From Syngnathus acus (Eukaryota > Chordata > Actinopteri > Syngnathiformes > Syngnathidae), in NCBI RefSeq assembly GCF_901709675.1, contig NC_051094.1:2460501-2524500 (forward strand): a stretch of DNA of 64,000 bases, read 5' to 3'. The notes beneath the pieces are model-generated. The model worked only from the letters and a program-made list of their open reading frames with translations. It was not told the DNA's origin and ran no database searches. Each line of letters opens with the position of its first letter. Within the stretch, counting starts at the first letter, position 1. Positions 1 through 9,990 of the stretch are shown here, piece by piece. The translations under genes were made by a program, and so were the position numbers.

Positions 1-210
1 ATATTAATCAGAATGTCGTGTTCGGTGGTAATTAAAGGAACATTATTATTAAGAACAAATTTTACTTGACTGTAAATTTTGTTACTGTACTAAAGTCAAC
101 TAGCACTTTGAGAATTGCCTTCAAATGTACAATTCTTTATTATCATTAACATTATTATTATTAATCAGTTCCACCTACTGTTATTATTATCATTATTTTT
201 TTAAATAAAT

Positions 211-238
211 TGTATTATTATTATTATTATTATTATTA
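211..238. repeat. (TTA)n microsatellite
   Basis: A run of about nine TTA/ATT units directly abuts the left end of the first inverted-repeat element. The element's TA flank is the last TA of this run, so the microsatellite probably supplied the target site. Confidence 0.85.
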
Positions 239-585
239 CCGTATTTTCCGGACTATAAGGCGCACTGGACTATAAGGCGCACCTTCAATGAATGGCCCAT
301 TTTAAAACTTTGTCCTTATATAAGGTGCACCAGACTATAAGGCGCACCATTAATGCATCATGTCAGATTTTTAATCCAAATCAAATCATTCTCCATCTTA
401 TCTTTTTTATTTCAACTTCAGACGCAACAAATTACTTTATAATCACAAAATAATGATACATAGTCTTTTTGATTCATGATTCATAGTCTTCAGCGGGCCA
501 CTTATGATTGCTTTCATGACACAATGCTTCGGCTTTTGAGAAAATCTTGGGTTTTTAGGTGCGCCTTATAGTCCGGAAAATACGG
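239..585. mobile_element. TA-flanked nonautonomous inverted-repeat transposon (MITE), copy 1
   Basis: The left terminus reads CCGTATTTTCCGGACTATAA and the right terminus is its reverse complement, with TA on both sides (237-238 and 586-587). The subterminal motif GGACTATAAGGCGCACC is repeated within the left arm. There is no coding capacity. The interior from about 285 to 530 is nearly identical to the copy at 37,440-37,851. This copy lacks about 65 bp just before the final TTTTGAGAAAATC stretch, and the gap is bounded by a shared CGG, which suggests a microhomology deletion. The family assignment (mariner-like because of the TA flank) is inference. Confidence 0.85.
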
Positions 586-587
586 TA

Positions 588-1700
588 TTAGTCGGTTCCA
601 CCCAACTAAAGAAAGTGAACTGAAGATTGCGCTGTTGCATAACTCCCAAGTTATTCGCCACATTAAAATTACAGCGAGAGGAGGTTGCAACTGCAATCCA
701 ATTGCCTGTTATTCTTCTTCCTTCTCAGTCTGCCTGCCGCATCTCCCAGGTCAGTCAGCCATCTGCTTTGTGGGAGGATATTTGTGATTGTGGGTGGCCT
801 TATTGTTCTGTGTGCGCTCCATCACCAGAACACAACAGTAAGATGATTTTTCACATCATTTTGCTCCAATCATGCTTTTGTGTATGGGAACCACTTTGCG
901 CTCCTGCTGCTTCTCAATGGCTGCAGGATGACATTTGACAGGTGACCACCTGCCCTGCCCCGCTGCGAGCCCTCCACCGTGGAGGAGGGCACAAAAGGCA
1001 ACAAAAAAGTTTTTGATCCTTCTCAACAGAAACCTCAGCTCAGGCCAGAAATTGAGAAAATAGCGACGATTCATTTTTACCAGAATGTATGAGTGAGTCA
1101 AAATCAGCGGTCGGCATCCTATAGCCTGAAAGCACCATCGGGACAAAACAGTTGGAGCAGAACCGCGACAATGGTGCCGTCAATAGATTCTCCCAATCAT
1201 AAATCCATGAACACACACACTCACACCCCTCCCCTCATGTGTTATGGATTTTTGAGCTCTGCTATGAAAGCGATAAATATTTCACATGGCGTCACAAAGC
1301 AAACAAGGTGTTCTATTTATCCAAAGGTAACGCTTGTTTGTGCATACGAGCCGTTCTTAAAGTCTTTTGTGCTGCAGGTGGCTCAGCACGCCGAGCAATC
1401 AGCCGCATTACTTCAGCAGCAACAATCAGATGCACAGCTGGTCATCGAAATGAGAGTCGAGCGCTGTTTATCGCTCAAAGTGGGGCGTTGCTGCCTTTAA
1501 CTTTGCAAGTTGAGCTGATTGTAACTTAGCCGGTGCGTCGGAATCTTGATTACCTTTGATTGCACCAAATCTTCAGTTATTTTCCTTATGATTAAAATTT
1601 AACTGGAAAATGGAGTGACCCGCACTTACTTTAGTTACAAGATATTTAGTGATCATCCAATAGGTGTCAACTGCAAACTGCATTCTGTTTACTTTTACGT
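588..1700. other. Intergenic, no supported gene
   Basis: Moderately GC-rich unique-looking sequence. Overlapping plus-strand open frames of 96 and 135 codons around 1.09-1.53 kb carry no recognisable motif, are low in coding character and overlap one another. A short (AC)n stretch lies near 1,210. I see nothing else. Confidence 0.6.
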
Positions 1701-1748
1701 GTCAATTAAATAATCCATTTTAATCAAGGAATGATTAACTACTATCAA

Positions 1749-2066
1749 CCAGCTCAGTGGCCTAGTGGTAGAGTGTCCGCCCTGAGACTGGAAGGTTGTG
1801 GGTTCAAACCCCGGCCGGGTCATACCAAAGACTATAAAAATGGGACCCATTGCATCCCTGCTTGGCACTCAGCATTAAGGGTTGGAATTGGGGGGTTAGA
1901 TCACCAACTGATTCCCGAGCGCGGCACCGCTGCTGCTCACTGCTCCCCTCTCCCCCAGGGGATGGATTAAAATCACACGGGGATGGGTTAAATGCAGAGG
2001 ACAAATTTCACCACACCCAGGTGTGTGTGTGACGATCATTGGGACTTTAATCTTTAATCTTAATCT
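1749..2066 (+). mobile_element. tRNA-derived SINE, copy A
   Basis: The head carries RNA polymerase III promoter boxes of a tRNA-like sequence: A box near TGGCCTAGTGGTAGAGTG and B box GGTTCAAACCC. A body containing GCACCGCTGCTGCTCACTG and CCAGGGGATGGATTAAA follows, and the tail is (TTTAATC)n. It matches the copy at 3,055-3,374 almost base for base; I saw one substitution (CATTGCATCC against CATTGCCTCC), which implies recent insertion. The open frames on both strands here are SINE sequence, not genes. The host duplication gives an empty-site paralogue at about 2,192-2,262, which places the insertion within GATTAA(T/C)TA. Confidence 0.9.
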
Positions 2067-2274
2067 TTTTAATTAGCTTCGACAAATACCCTCATTCGAC
2101 ACGCAAATAAAAATAGCCTTAAAATAAATATTAAATCTAAATAAAATATAAATAATAAAATAATAAATATTAACAGGAGCATTTTTTCCAATTAAATAAC
2201 CAATTTTAATCAAGGAACGATTAATTAGTTTTGACAATTATCCTCATTCAACACAAAATAACCTAAAAAAAAAG

Positions 2275-2370
<96 letters not shown>
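2275..2370. repeat. (TA)n(CA)n compound microsatellite
   Basis: About 10 TA units run into about 36 uninterrupted CA units. Such a long pure dinucleotide array is expected to be highly polymorphic and can adopt Z-DNA. It sits inside copy B of the 1,703-2,416 duplication. Confidence 0.97.
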
Positions 2371-2371
<1 letters not shown>

Positions 2372-2416
2372 TATAAATAAAAAAAATAAAAAATTTTAAC
2401 AGGAGCATTTTTAAAA

Positions 2417-3054
2417 AAAAAAATTTGCAAGGCCATAAATTTCAAGTCAGATAATGATTTAACATCCTGGTGTTGCTTATCATGACTGCTATGGCTCAGC
2501 ATCACGTGTCAGGTCACAGGTGAGATGGAATAAGCATCCACAAGAACACAGTTTAGAATATTTGACGCATCGATGAAGCAGGTTAATATCGTTTGATATC
2601 GGGCTCGGTGCATCTCTACCCCATTACATTGATAATAGCAAATATCATATTGGTCCCACTGACAAGATAATACATACCGCAGTTGTTGTATTCATCCTCC
2701 AGGCAACTCATTTATAAAATCACTACATGAATATACACATGGCCGACTCAACCATGTTTGAAATTGCAGATACGTGTGTTTTATCGACATGCTTTTCATG
2801 TACCATTAAAATAATCTATTTTGCCAACACGTGGGGAGTTAATGCAATCTCGGGAAGATCGTCTGCCTATTATAAAAACAATCGGTGTGAACTCCGCTTC
2901 ACACAAGTCAATCCGCAGTCTCCTCTGAGCTGTTGGAATATCCCATTAACTCTCTATATGCGCACACATTTTACATGCTAATAAATGTGACAGCGGGGGA
3001 ATTGTTGCATTGTCGGCGACCTCTTTGTCATGCAGGTACCCGAGGAAAGCTATA
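2417..3054. other. Intergenic, no supported gene
   Basis: Unique-looking AT-rich sequence between the duplication and the second SINE. An 84-codon open frame at 2,727-2,981 has no recognisable motif or splice context. Nothing else seen. Confidence 0.55.
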
Positions 3055-3374
3055 CCAGCTCAGTGGCCTAGTGGTAGAGTGTCCGCCCTGAGACTGGAAG
3101 GTTGTGGGTTCAAACCCCGGCCGGGTCATACCAAAGACTATAAAAATGGGACCCATTGCCTCCCTGCTTGGCACTCAGCATTAAGGGTTGGAATTGGGGG
3201 GTTAGATCACCAACTGATTCCCGAGCGCGGCACCGCTGCTGCTCACTGCTCCCCTCTCCCCCAGGGGATGGATTAAAATCACACGGGGATGGGTTAAATG
3301 CAGAGGACAAATTTCACCACACCCAGGTGTGTGTGTGACGATCATTGGGACTTTAATCTTTAATCTTTAATCTT
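3055..3374 (+). mobile_element. tRNA-derived SINE, copy B
   Basis: Same family and orientation as the copy at 1,749-2,066, about 1.3 kb away, with the same A and B boxes, body and (TTTAATC)n tail (three units here). The unrelated flanks show that this is an independent insertion rather than part of the local duplication. No clean target-site duplication is visible; AAAG lies near both ends but is too short to trust. Confidence 0.9.
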
Positions 3375-6300
3375 AAAGAACAGAGAAGAAAAGATGAGCC
3401 CGGGGGGATTTTCTGTGATGACGATGATTACATTTGTTTGGTCATGTGTGCGGCCTGATGGCAATGAAAATAGAATATGACATTCGCCGCGTGTGTGCGG
3501 CACATGTCCCTCTGAGGAATCCAAATAATAGAGAATGTAGCAATCAAATGAAGTGATTGGATTTAAACGGGATCATAATCACTCCACTCTCAGGTAGCTT
3601 GATGACCTTGTGCCGTGGGCCCTATCAAGCATTCATCTTGTCTTCTCCATGATTGGCTTAATCCTGTTTAGGGAATATCGCTGATTAAGTTACGGTATGG
3701 GATGGATTGTCATGAAACGTGTCCTTCAGTGATGATAGGAATGAAGTCATCTGAGAGGCCTCCTCTGACGGAATGTGACTGCTCCCCCCCCCACCCTCAG
3801 GAAAAAGAGGGTGGTTTGGAAAGTTCAGATCTCTCACGTAAGCCGTTAATTACTCGCGACCTTTCGGAGCTCTACTCATCTCCGTTCACCTTTCGGGCCA
3901 ACTGAGTGATTATCAGACACAGCCGCGTGATTTCATCACATCTAACTGGCAGGCCGACATCTGCTTCACTCTGAATAAACAGCAGCTTCCAGCAAAATCA
4001 ACCAGAGCCGACTAAAGTTATCTGTCGGAATGCGGCAGTAAAAGCGTTTTATCTCTCGTTAAGGCAGCTTGTGTGTTCATAAGTGCGATGACAAAACTTG
4101 TGGTTCGACCTTAAAGTCCTTGTAAAGTGCAAATATAAATGTCTTTTAAAATTTGACACATTATGGAGATAGCGTATTGTAACTTATTTTATTTACTATT
4201 AAGGGTTTCAGTGCAAATAAAATCTGTGGGAGATCATTGATTATTCTTTAGTTAGTGTTTGGATTTTAATAATATCAGAGGGGGAAAAAAACACTGGCAA
4301 ATTTATCATTTTAAATGCTATGACAATACAAAACACTCTTGCCGATGGGGTGTTTTATTGCCGCTATTATTAAGCGCCGTTCTTTGGGACTGGGCTGCCA
4401 ACTGGATCTGATATCGGTGAAAATATTATGTATACTAATTATTAACCGCTCCGGCTGAAAAATGCTTTGGACCCTGCCCCCCCTCCCTTTTTTTTAGTGT
4501 AATTGCCTCCTTTGGGGTCATTAGTTATTGTTAAGAAAAAGTCAATTGAGCATTTATGCAGCGCTTTTGAAACTCTTGCTCCAGACATGCACATAGAGTA
4601 TTACATAGTGCATCATTAACTAAGAGGTCAACAGTGTTGTGCCGCTTAAACTGCTGAAGCCCCAGAAGAGTTTTTACCGTGCTAGGAGCTGGATGCAGCA
4701 TTTAGATACATTTAAAGATCTGAAGTTTTCTTCCCACATGCACGTTGTGTGCTGCGTGGGGAAAAGCTGACCCGGTGGGATATACTGTGTTCTTTTCAGC
4801 TGAGGTTTAAAGTTGTGTAGGCAAAAAAAAAAAGTGAGATGAAGTTCGATCTATTTTTCTGTAGCATTGAGCGCATTTAGCAGGCATGTTCCCATAGTTT
4901 GAGAGCGGTGAGAACGACTTGATTTTACACAATTTTGAAACCTCGTGTTACATATTTGATAAACATTTGAATCATGATTTAATTTTTTTTAATTGGGCAA
5001 TTTTTTTTCAAACTTCTCCACAAACCAACAATTGATGGACTTGACAAGCCAGCTTCCCTGAAGCCGCCCCTGACAGACAGTACAATTTTTTTCCGATATA
5101 TTGTATTTGTGTGTGTTCCCGTCTCCACTATATTGATGTCTAAATTTTCCACTTGATACCAACTCTGCTTCTTTATTTTCATCTCGCCGCTCTGCCACCT
5201 CAGATCAGGTCAACAGCTGCAGGGATTTTGTAACATAGATTTGTTTGCACCTTCATTCAGGAAAGGGTATCATGGTCCATTTAGTCATGTCGCAGTTGAT
5301 TAATGTAACCGCAGCGCTCCGAGCGTTAGCCCAAGTTTTATTGTTAGTCAGACATTTTAACAGTCGTGTTGGGCCATTTAAGATTCTACCGTTTATAATG
5401 GTGTTGGTTTGCTGAGGTGTGGCATCTCTATAAAAGTAGACCGATCCCAACCTGAGATTAATATCGTTTATTTTATGATGCCATTAGTTTAGTTTCAAGC
5501 TAAATCTGGCTTTCATGTTTTTGGATTTTGCAACATAATACAGACTACTCGCAATATATACAAATGGTAAATGCCAAAAAGCTGGTGTGCACTTTATTAA
5601 GGAGTATGAAGCCATTTTGGTAGCATCTGAAGAGAAAATATTTCTGGAATGAAATATATTTACCACAACTTGCTCCAATGGGGCCTATGACAAAGATGTA
5701 GTGTATGTGCTTTTGTCCAGGTAAAGCATGTCATCCCGCTCACTGTAGGCGATCTAACATGTTCCTTCAGTCAGCATAAAAAGCTCCTCAAGTAAGACCA
5801 GCATGTGGGCGTTCCCCCTTGGAGCCCAAGGGTATGAGGATACCTTCACCCATTCAATAAAAATGAAACAGATAAGCCGTCCGAGTTGCTGTGGCTGCTG
5901 AAATGCAAGCCAAGCAAGAGCTGTCTGATCCTGAGAGCCCTCTTGAGGTCATGAAGACCTTGGCGGTTGACGCTATAATCGGGAATAAAGGATGAGTGCG
6001 GGGAATTGAGATGCCTCCAGGGCTCCGTAGTGCTACCAAGGAGATGAGAGGCTTGGGGAATAATAGAAAACCGCTTTATGAAAACATTAAATATAAACGG
6101 TTAGATATTGGCATTATATGTAATGCACAAGTCATTAAAATATTCTCAATTCTTGCCTTGCAGAATTTTATTGGGGATTGAAATGACCCTAGGAATTGCA
6201 AGTCACTAGATTATGTTGTAGGAAAAATGCCAAAGATGGAAATGAAGCTTGCAATTCCAATGCAAAAGAGGCAGAAAGGGCGCCGAGTCGGAAAGAATCT

Positions 6301-6577
6301 GCAAATCAAATGCCCCTGATGAATTTCCTTTTGGAGTCGGTTCAGAATTTGCAAGGAGGTTCAAATTTTCATGTCTGGCTTCATATTTAGTGGGTCGGAT
6401 TACGGCAGTCTGTCGATGCGAGCTTTCGAGGTTACAAACAACACGTAAATGACTATTTTGTGCAAGGGTGTAAGAATACGTACGTAGAATTACAGCTACT
6501 TGCGGAAAATATGACTGGCATATACTGAAGGCCACTGTTTTCTGAATAATTTTGGCGGTTTGTAATATTTCTTCCAG
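3375..6577. other. Intergenic, no supported gene
   Basis: Mixed unique sequence with short homopolymer runs (A11 near 4,822; T8 near 4,982 and 5,002). Open frames are all under 90 codons and show no family resemblance. No RNA gene or intact transposon seen. Confidence 0.6.
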
Positions 6578-6627
6578 ACCCCCCCTTGGCCACCCCAAGG
6601 AAAAAAAATCCCTAGCTCCGCCAGTGC
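6578..6627 (-). mobile_element. Probable fragment of a dispersed DNA repeat
   Basis: On the minus strand this reads as CACTGGCGGAGCTAGGGATT, then a T run and CCTTGGGGTGGCC. GGCGGAGCTAG followed by a T run and GGGTGGC recurs in fish interspersed repeats. Only one end is present and there is no internal second copy to align, so this is a weak call from memory of the motif. Confidence 0.35.
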
Positions 6628-6706
6628 GTCTGAAGTCAGCTGCAATAGGCTCCGGCTTCCTAGCTGTGACCCTGAACATAAGTGGTCCAGAAAATGTATG
6701 TATGAA
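6628..6706 (+). mobile_element. Degenerate 3' fragment of the (ATGG)-tailed teleost SINE
   Basis: The segment aligns by eye to the 3' end of the intact SINE at 44,285-44,651. The shared blocks are an AGCTG(G/C)(G/A)ATAGGCTCC block, a GACCC block, a degraded counterpart of TAAGCGGTTCAGAAAATGGATGG (here AGTGGTCCAGAAAATGTATG), and a decayed ATG-rich tail. It is much more diverged, so it is an old insertion. Its antisense supplies part of a 225-codon minus-strand open frame at 6,206-6,883. Confidence 0.75.
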
Positions 6707-7860
6707 TTTTAAAATCATTGTGTGCAACCTATTTAAAGGAAAGAAAACTCGCCTACATCGAATGCTTGCATAAGACTTCAACAAATGTGAGTTTTTCATA
6801 GCAATTATTGTGTCGTCTTCTCGGCTCGTCTTCCGTTGGAGAGCCACCTGCCATTTCAAGATATTTCTGCTTAATTGCACCAATTAGGAAAGCAGGGGGA
6901 GAACTGGGAAAAACAAGTGATGCAATGGTGAAAAATAGGCTACGTGTGGGAGTATGAGAAAAGCAGTCGAGGGATGAGCGGTGAATACAACCTGTTGAGG
7001 ATTGCCTGCATTTATCTGAGCATAAAAAGGCCTAACAAAAAAAAATCCCATTCCTGCATTGTGGTTGTGCACTAGAGAAAGTTTCCAGTTTTCTTTGTAT
7101 TAGAGCATTGAATTAGTCATAGATCCCGTGCAAAAGTAGGCCATGCAGGCGCTGCAGCGCACCTGTCCCCCTTGATGGATTTACAAATGTACAGCGATCC
7201 ATGAAAAACCAACGCACCTAAACACAGCAGGGCAACTGCACAGCGCCGCGCTCGCTGAAGCAATAATAGATTTGCTGCCCACACATAAATGAACACTTGC
7301 CCTTTAATACCGCTGCAGATGTCAAATGAGGCTGCTTCATTGATGCGAGTGGGAGATAGCCCAGCGGTTTGATTCGTTTGGAGATGGTGACAGCAGCAAC
7401 AGCCAAAGACATCCGTCGGTTTTGCTGCAAAATGCTTCAAATATGTCGCTGCTTTCGTAAAGCTTGGCCAAGGAGAAATCCTCGCTCTGGGATCAAATGG
7501 TAAAACTAAAATACATGCCATTTCAGAACTGAGTGTGTCACTCTTTGAAAATTAATCACACACGCACATTCTCCAGCCCATGCTGGTTTCTGACACTTTC
7601 TGGTAAAAGGGTAATCGGGATCATTAAATCGCCATTGACAGCGCAAGTGAGCGGCAGGCAGTATGTAAAAGGTTACACAAGACATTGAAGTGCATTTCAG
7701 TAATGTGCCATAATCAATATGTAGTGGAACTTTTTTAATCCAGTAAGCGGAATGGGAGGGAGTAGATTTGTACCGCACAAAATCTACCCATTCATTTGAA
7801 AATTGCTGGGAATTTTGTGAAATTCTGTCAAAAGTATAGATGCTAAAATATTCCAGTTTG
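6707..7860. other. Intergenic, no supported gene
   Basis: Unique-looking sequence with fortuitous minus-strand open frames (7,117-7,521 and 7,506-8,066). Neither has a recognisable domain or consistent splice signals. Confidence 0.55.
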
Positions 7861-8145
7861 CAGGATTGACTGAATGAACCCAACACAAAAATGACACAGA
7901 ACTTGTTTAACGTGACAACAATGAACCAAGAAGAACTGAAAGAAACCTGGGAACTAAATACAAACTGACAAGACCATGAGTGGCTGGAAGAAGGGAGCTG
8001 ATTGGCTGAAAGGAGGGCGCTAATTGGCTGGCACAATGAAGCCTGATCAGAACAGGTGGGAAGCAAAACAAAAAAGCCATGACAAAACCTGAACCAAAAT
8101 TAAATCTAATCAAAGTCAACCAAAACACATATCATGACGAGAGAA
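7861..8145. repeat. Possible degenerate interspersed repeat
   Basis: The tract contains AACCTGGGAACTAAATACAA and a doubled 'GATTGGCTGAAAGG / TAATTGGCTGG' motif. It then has AACAGGTGGGAAGCAAAACA and CCATGACAAAACCTGAACC, ending near CATATCATGACG. This order of A-rich, low-T blocks resembles a repeat common in fish genomes. I cannot define its ends or class, and only one copy is in the window. Confidence 0.35.
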
Positions 8146-9399
8146 ACTTTGTACTGTATAAGCAAGGACAGTGTGAAAAAGATTTTTTCAGTTCGGAAGC
8201 TACCTCACACGACCGTCAGTTGCGTAACGTCACTTTCTGCTGTCGGTATTGACATCTAACTTATGCGCTTTTATGCAAATGAGACTCAACTCTTCTAATT
8301 ATTTGCTCGTCCATTTGGAATTACCGAGCCAAATTGATCCCGCAAGAGGCTCGTCCTTCAAGTTGGAATGAAATGACCTCCCAGCAGGTAAATGGTGGAA
8401 GTCAGATTGGGGCAGGCCAGGGTTATGAGGGCAGTCGGATCAGTGACAGGTAGCGGCTCCCTCCCTCGAGGAAGGCCATTACCAGGGGAGGGATGAAAGG
8501 AGGGAGGCAAGTTGGCGCCAAACTTATTGGCAATCTGTTTGCAAGGCTTCCGGCAGAAGGGGGAGGAACAGGACGGGGGACAGAGGAGAGAAAATCTACT
8601 CTCTTCAGAATTCCAGGAAATGAGAGCGATATAGTGTGTGCGGTGGGCAGGATGAGGCGAGAACAGGCCAAAAGAGAATGGGGGCCAGAATCTATTGTGT
8701 CATTTTGTTGCTGCACAGGCCAGTGGGGAATGTCCCAAACACTGAAATTGGCATTTGAATTAAGTGCAATACAAGAGAGGTGAGAGAGGTGATTTTTGCA
8801 TCTGTGAGCACAGAGCATGAAGATGAATTACAAACAGTGCCTTTACCACAGACGGTGTATAAATCAAGCTGGCGAGAAGAGTAAATGACATTGTTGGAAA
8901 ATACAAGGATGCTGTTTTCACTTCTGTTGACCAGTTTGAGTGAAAGAGGTTTGAAACTGACACGAAACGGTGCGATTATAAGCACAGCTCGGGATTTGTG
9001 TCGTCATATTGACCTGGGTTTAGAAAAGGCTGATCCCAAACCCTCAGAAAGATGCTAACTATCTAATCGCAAACAGACTTTTGTTTTTAAATCTCATTTT
9101 CCCACCGTAGGTTGTGGAGATTGACCGAGTGTGTCACTTTATAAGAGGCAATTACATGTAAATGCGGGATGACTGCTGAACTGTCTGCCAGCTTTATTTG
9201 CCGGGCTTATCTAAACATGCTAATAAAACTGTCACCGTCTTGTCACCACATATAGTGTATGCATGCCGAGGTGAATAGCAATAAAAACGGGGGTGGTGGT
9301 ATGATAAAATGCCGACAGGGAAGGGAAATTAGGGGACTAGCGAGCTTGATAATATCTCTCATAACCATTCCAAACAGGCACTTTAATTTCAACCTACTT
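8146..9399. other. Intergenic, no supported gene
   Basis: Unique-looking sequence, locally purine-rich at 8,460-8,600. No exon or repeat recognised. Confidence 0.55.
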
Positions 9400-9990
9400 T
9401 GCTAGTTTGATAAACAGCGGCGGTCTGCGCGGCTATTTATGCGTTGATTCGACTGTCATTGACAAAACAAGTCCGAAGGGGGAAGATGAGAAACATCAAT
9501 CAACCGCTGAGCCGACACGCGACCTTATAGGTGAATTAATTGCAATTACTCCAGGTGATGTCATTAAGCCCAGCGCCTTTGCCCAATCTCCCTGTCAGAG
9601 CCACCTCGGAGGCGCTCGATCGGGTCTCGCGAGCCATCTTAGAAATCACTTTCCGCGGAAAGTGATTCTGTCATATAACCCATTTCCCCGAGACCTTACT
9701 CTGTGGGGAAGGAGAAAAAGGGAGAAAAGACATGTGCCGTCGCAGAGTAATTTATCTCTGTAACAGATGAGGGTGGTGCATATCCTCATAGCAAATGAGC
9801 TGAGAGTTATTAGCGGGTTCGCTCGGTGTTTTGTCACCGTCAGAAGCACAGTGAGAATTAATTGTTAAAAGTGTACCCCCACGGGCTACCTTGCGGGCAC
9901 ACGACATTTTCTTAACCCGAGGACCTTAATCAAAGGCAACGAGGTGGTTTAAGCGGGGACAGCAGGTGCGGGCTGACACCATATTGGAAA
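9400..9990. promoter_or_regulatory. CpG-rich block, candidate regulatory element
   Basis: CpG is locally dense compared with the AT-rich, CpG-poor surroundings, for example GCGGCGG, GCGCGG, ACACGCGACC, CGGAGGCGCTCGATCGG and TCTCGCGAG. A perfect palindrome lies inside at 9,644-9,667. No repeat family matches. A 118-codon open frame (9,407-9,763) crosses it but has no recognisable motif and no good donor. Calling it regulatory is inference from base composition only; a methylation-free enhancer or an ancient conserved noncoding element are possibilities. Confidence 0.35.
9644..9667. repeat. Perfect 24-bp palindrome
   Basis: The half-site AATCACTTTCCG is followed immediately by its exact reverse complement, with no spacer. 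The centre is CCGCGG. It is seen directly in the sequence and is too short to be a transposon. Confidence 0.95.

Larger units (their letters stand above)
1703..2416. repeat. Tandem duplication of a ~180-220 bp AT-rich segment, each copy separately invaded
   Basis: Copy A spans 1,703-2,188 and copy B about 2,191-2,416. Both begin AATTAAATAA, followed by TTTTAATCAAGGAA and GATTAA. Both continue with a CGACA or TGACA segment and CCTCATTC, and both end TAACAGGAGCATTTTT. Copy A is interrupted by the SINE at 1,749-2,066. Copy B is interrupted by the (TA)n(CA)n tract at 2,275-2,370. The uninterrupted parts are clearly homologous with several mismatches, so the duplication predates both insertions. 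Confidence 0.75.

Noticed and set aside
1749-1825. Possible tRNA genes at the SINE heads (also 3,055 and 44,285)
   Set aside because: A and B boxes are present, but the sequence continues into SINE bodies with simple-repeat tails and no mature tRNA fold with a proper acceptor stem is evident.
6206-6883. 225-codon minus-strand open frame, the longest in the window
   Set aside because: Part of it is antisense to a decayed SINE fragment (6,628-6,706) and a second repeat end (6,578-6,627). There is no domain or splice support.
9407-9763. 118-codon plus-strand open frame in the CpG-rich block
   Set aside because: No motif and no donor at its end; it runs through the palindrome, so composition explains the open frame.
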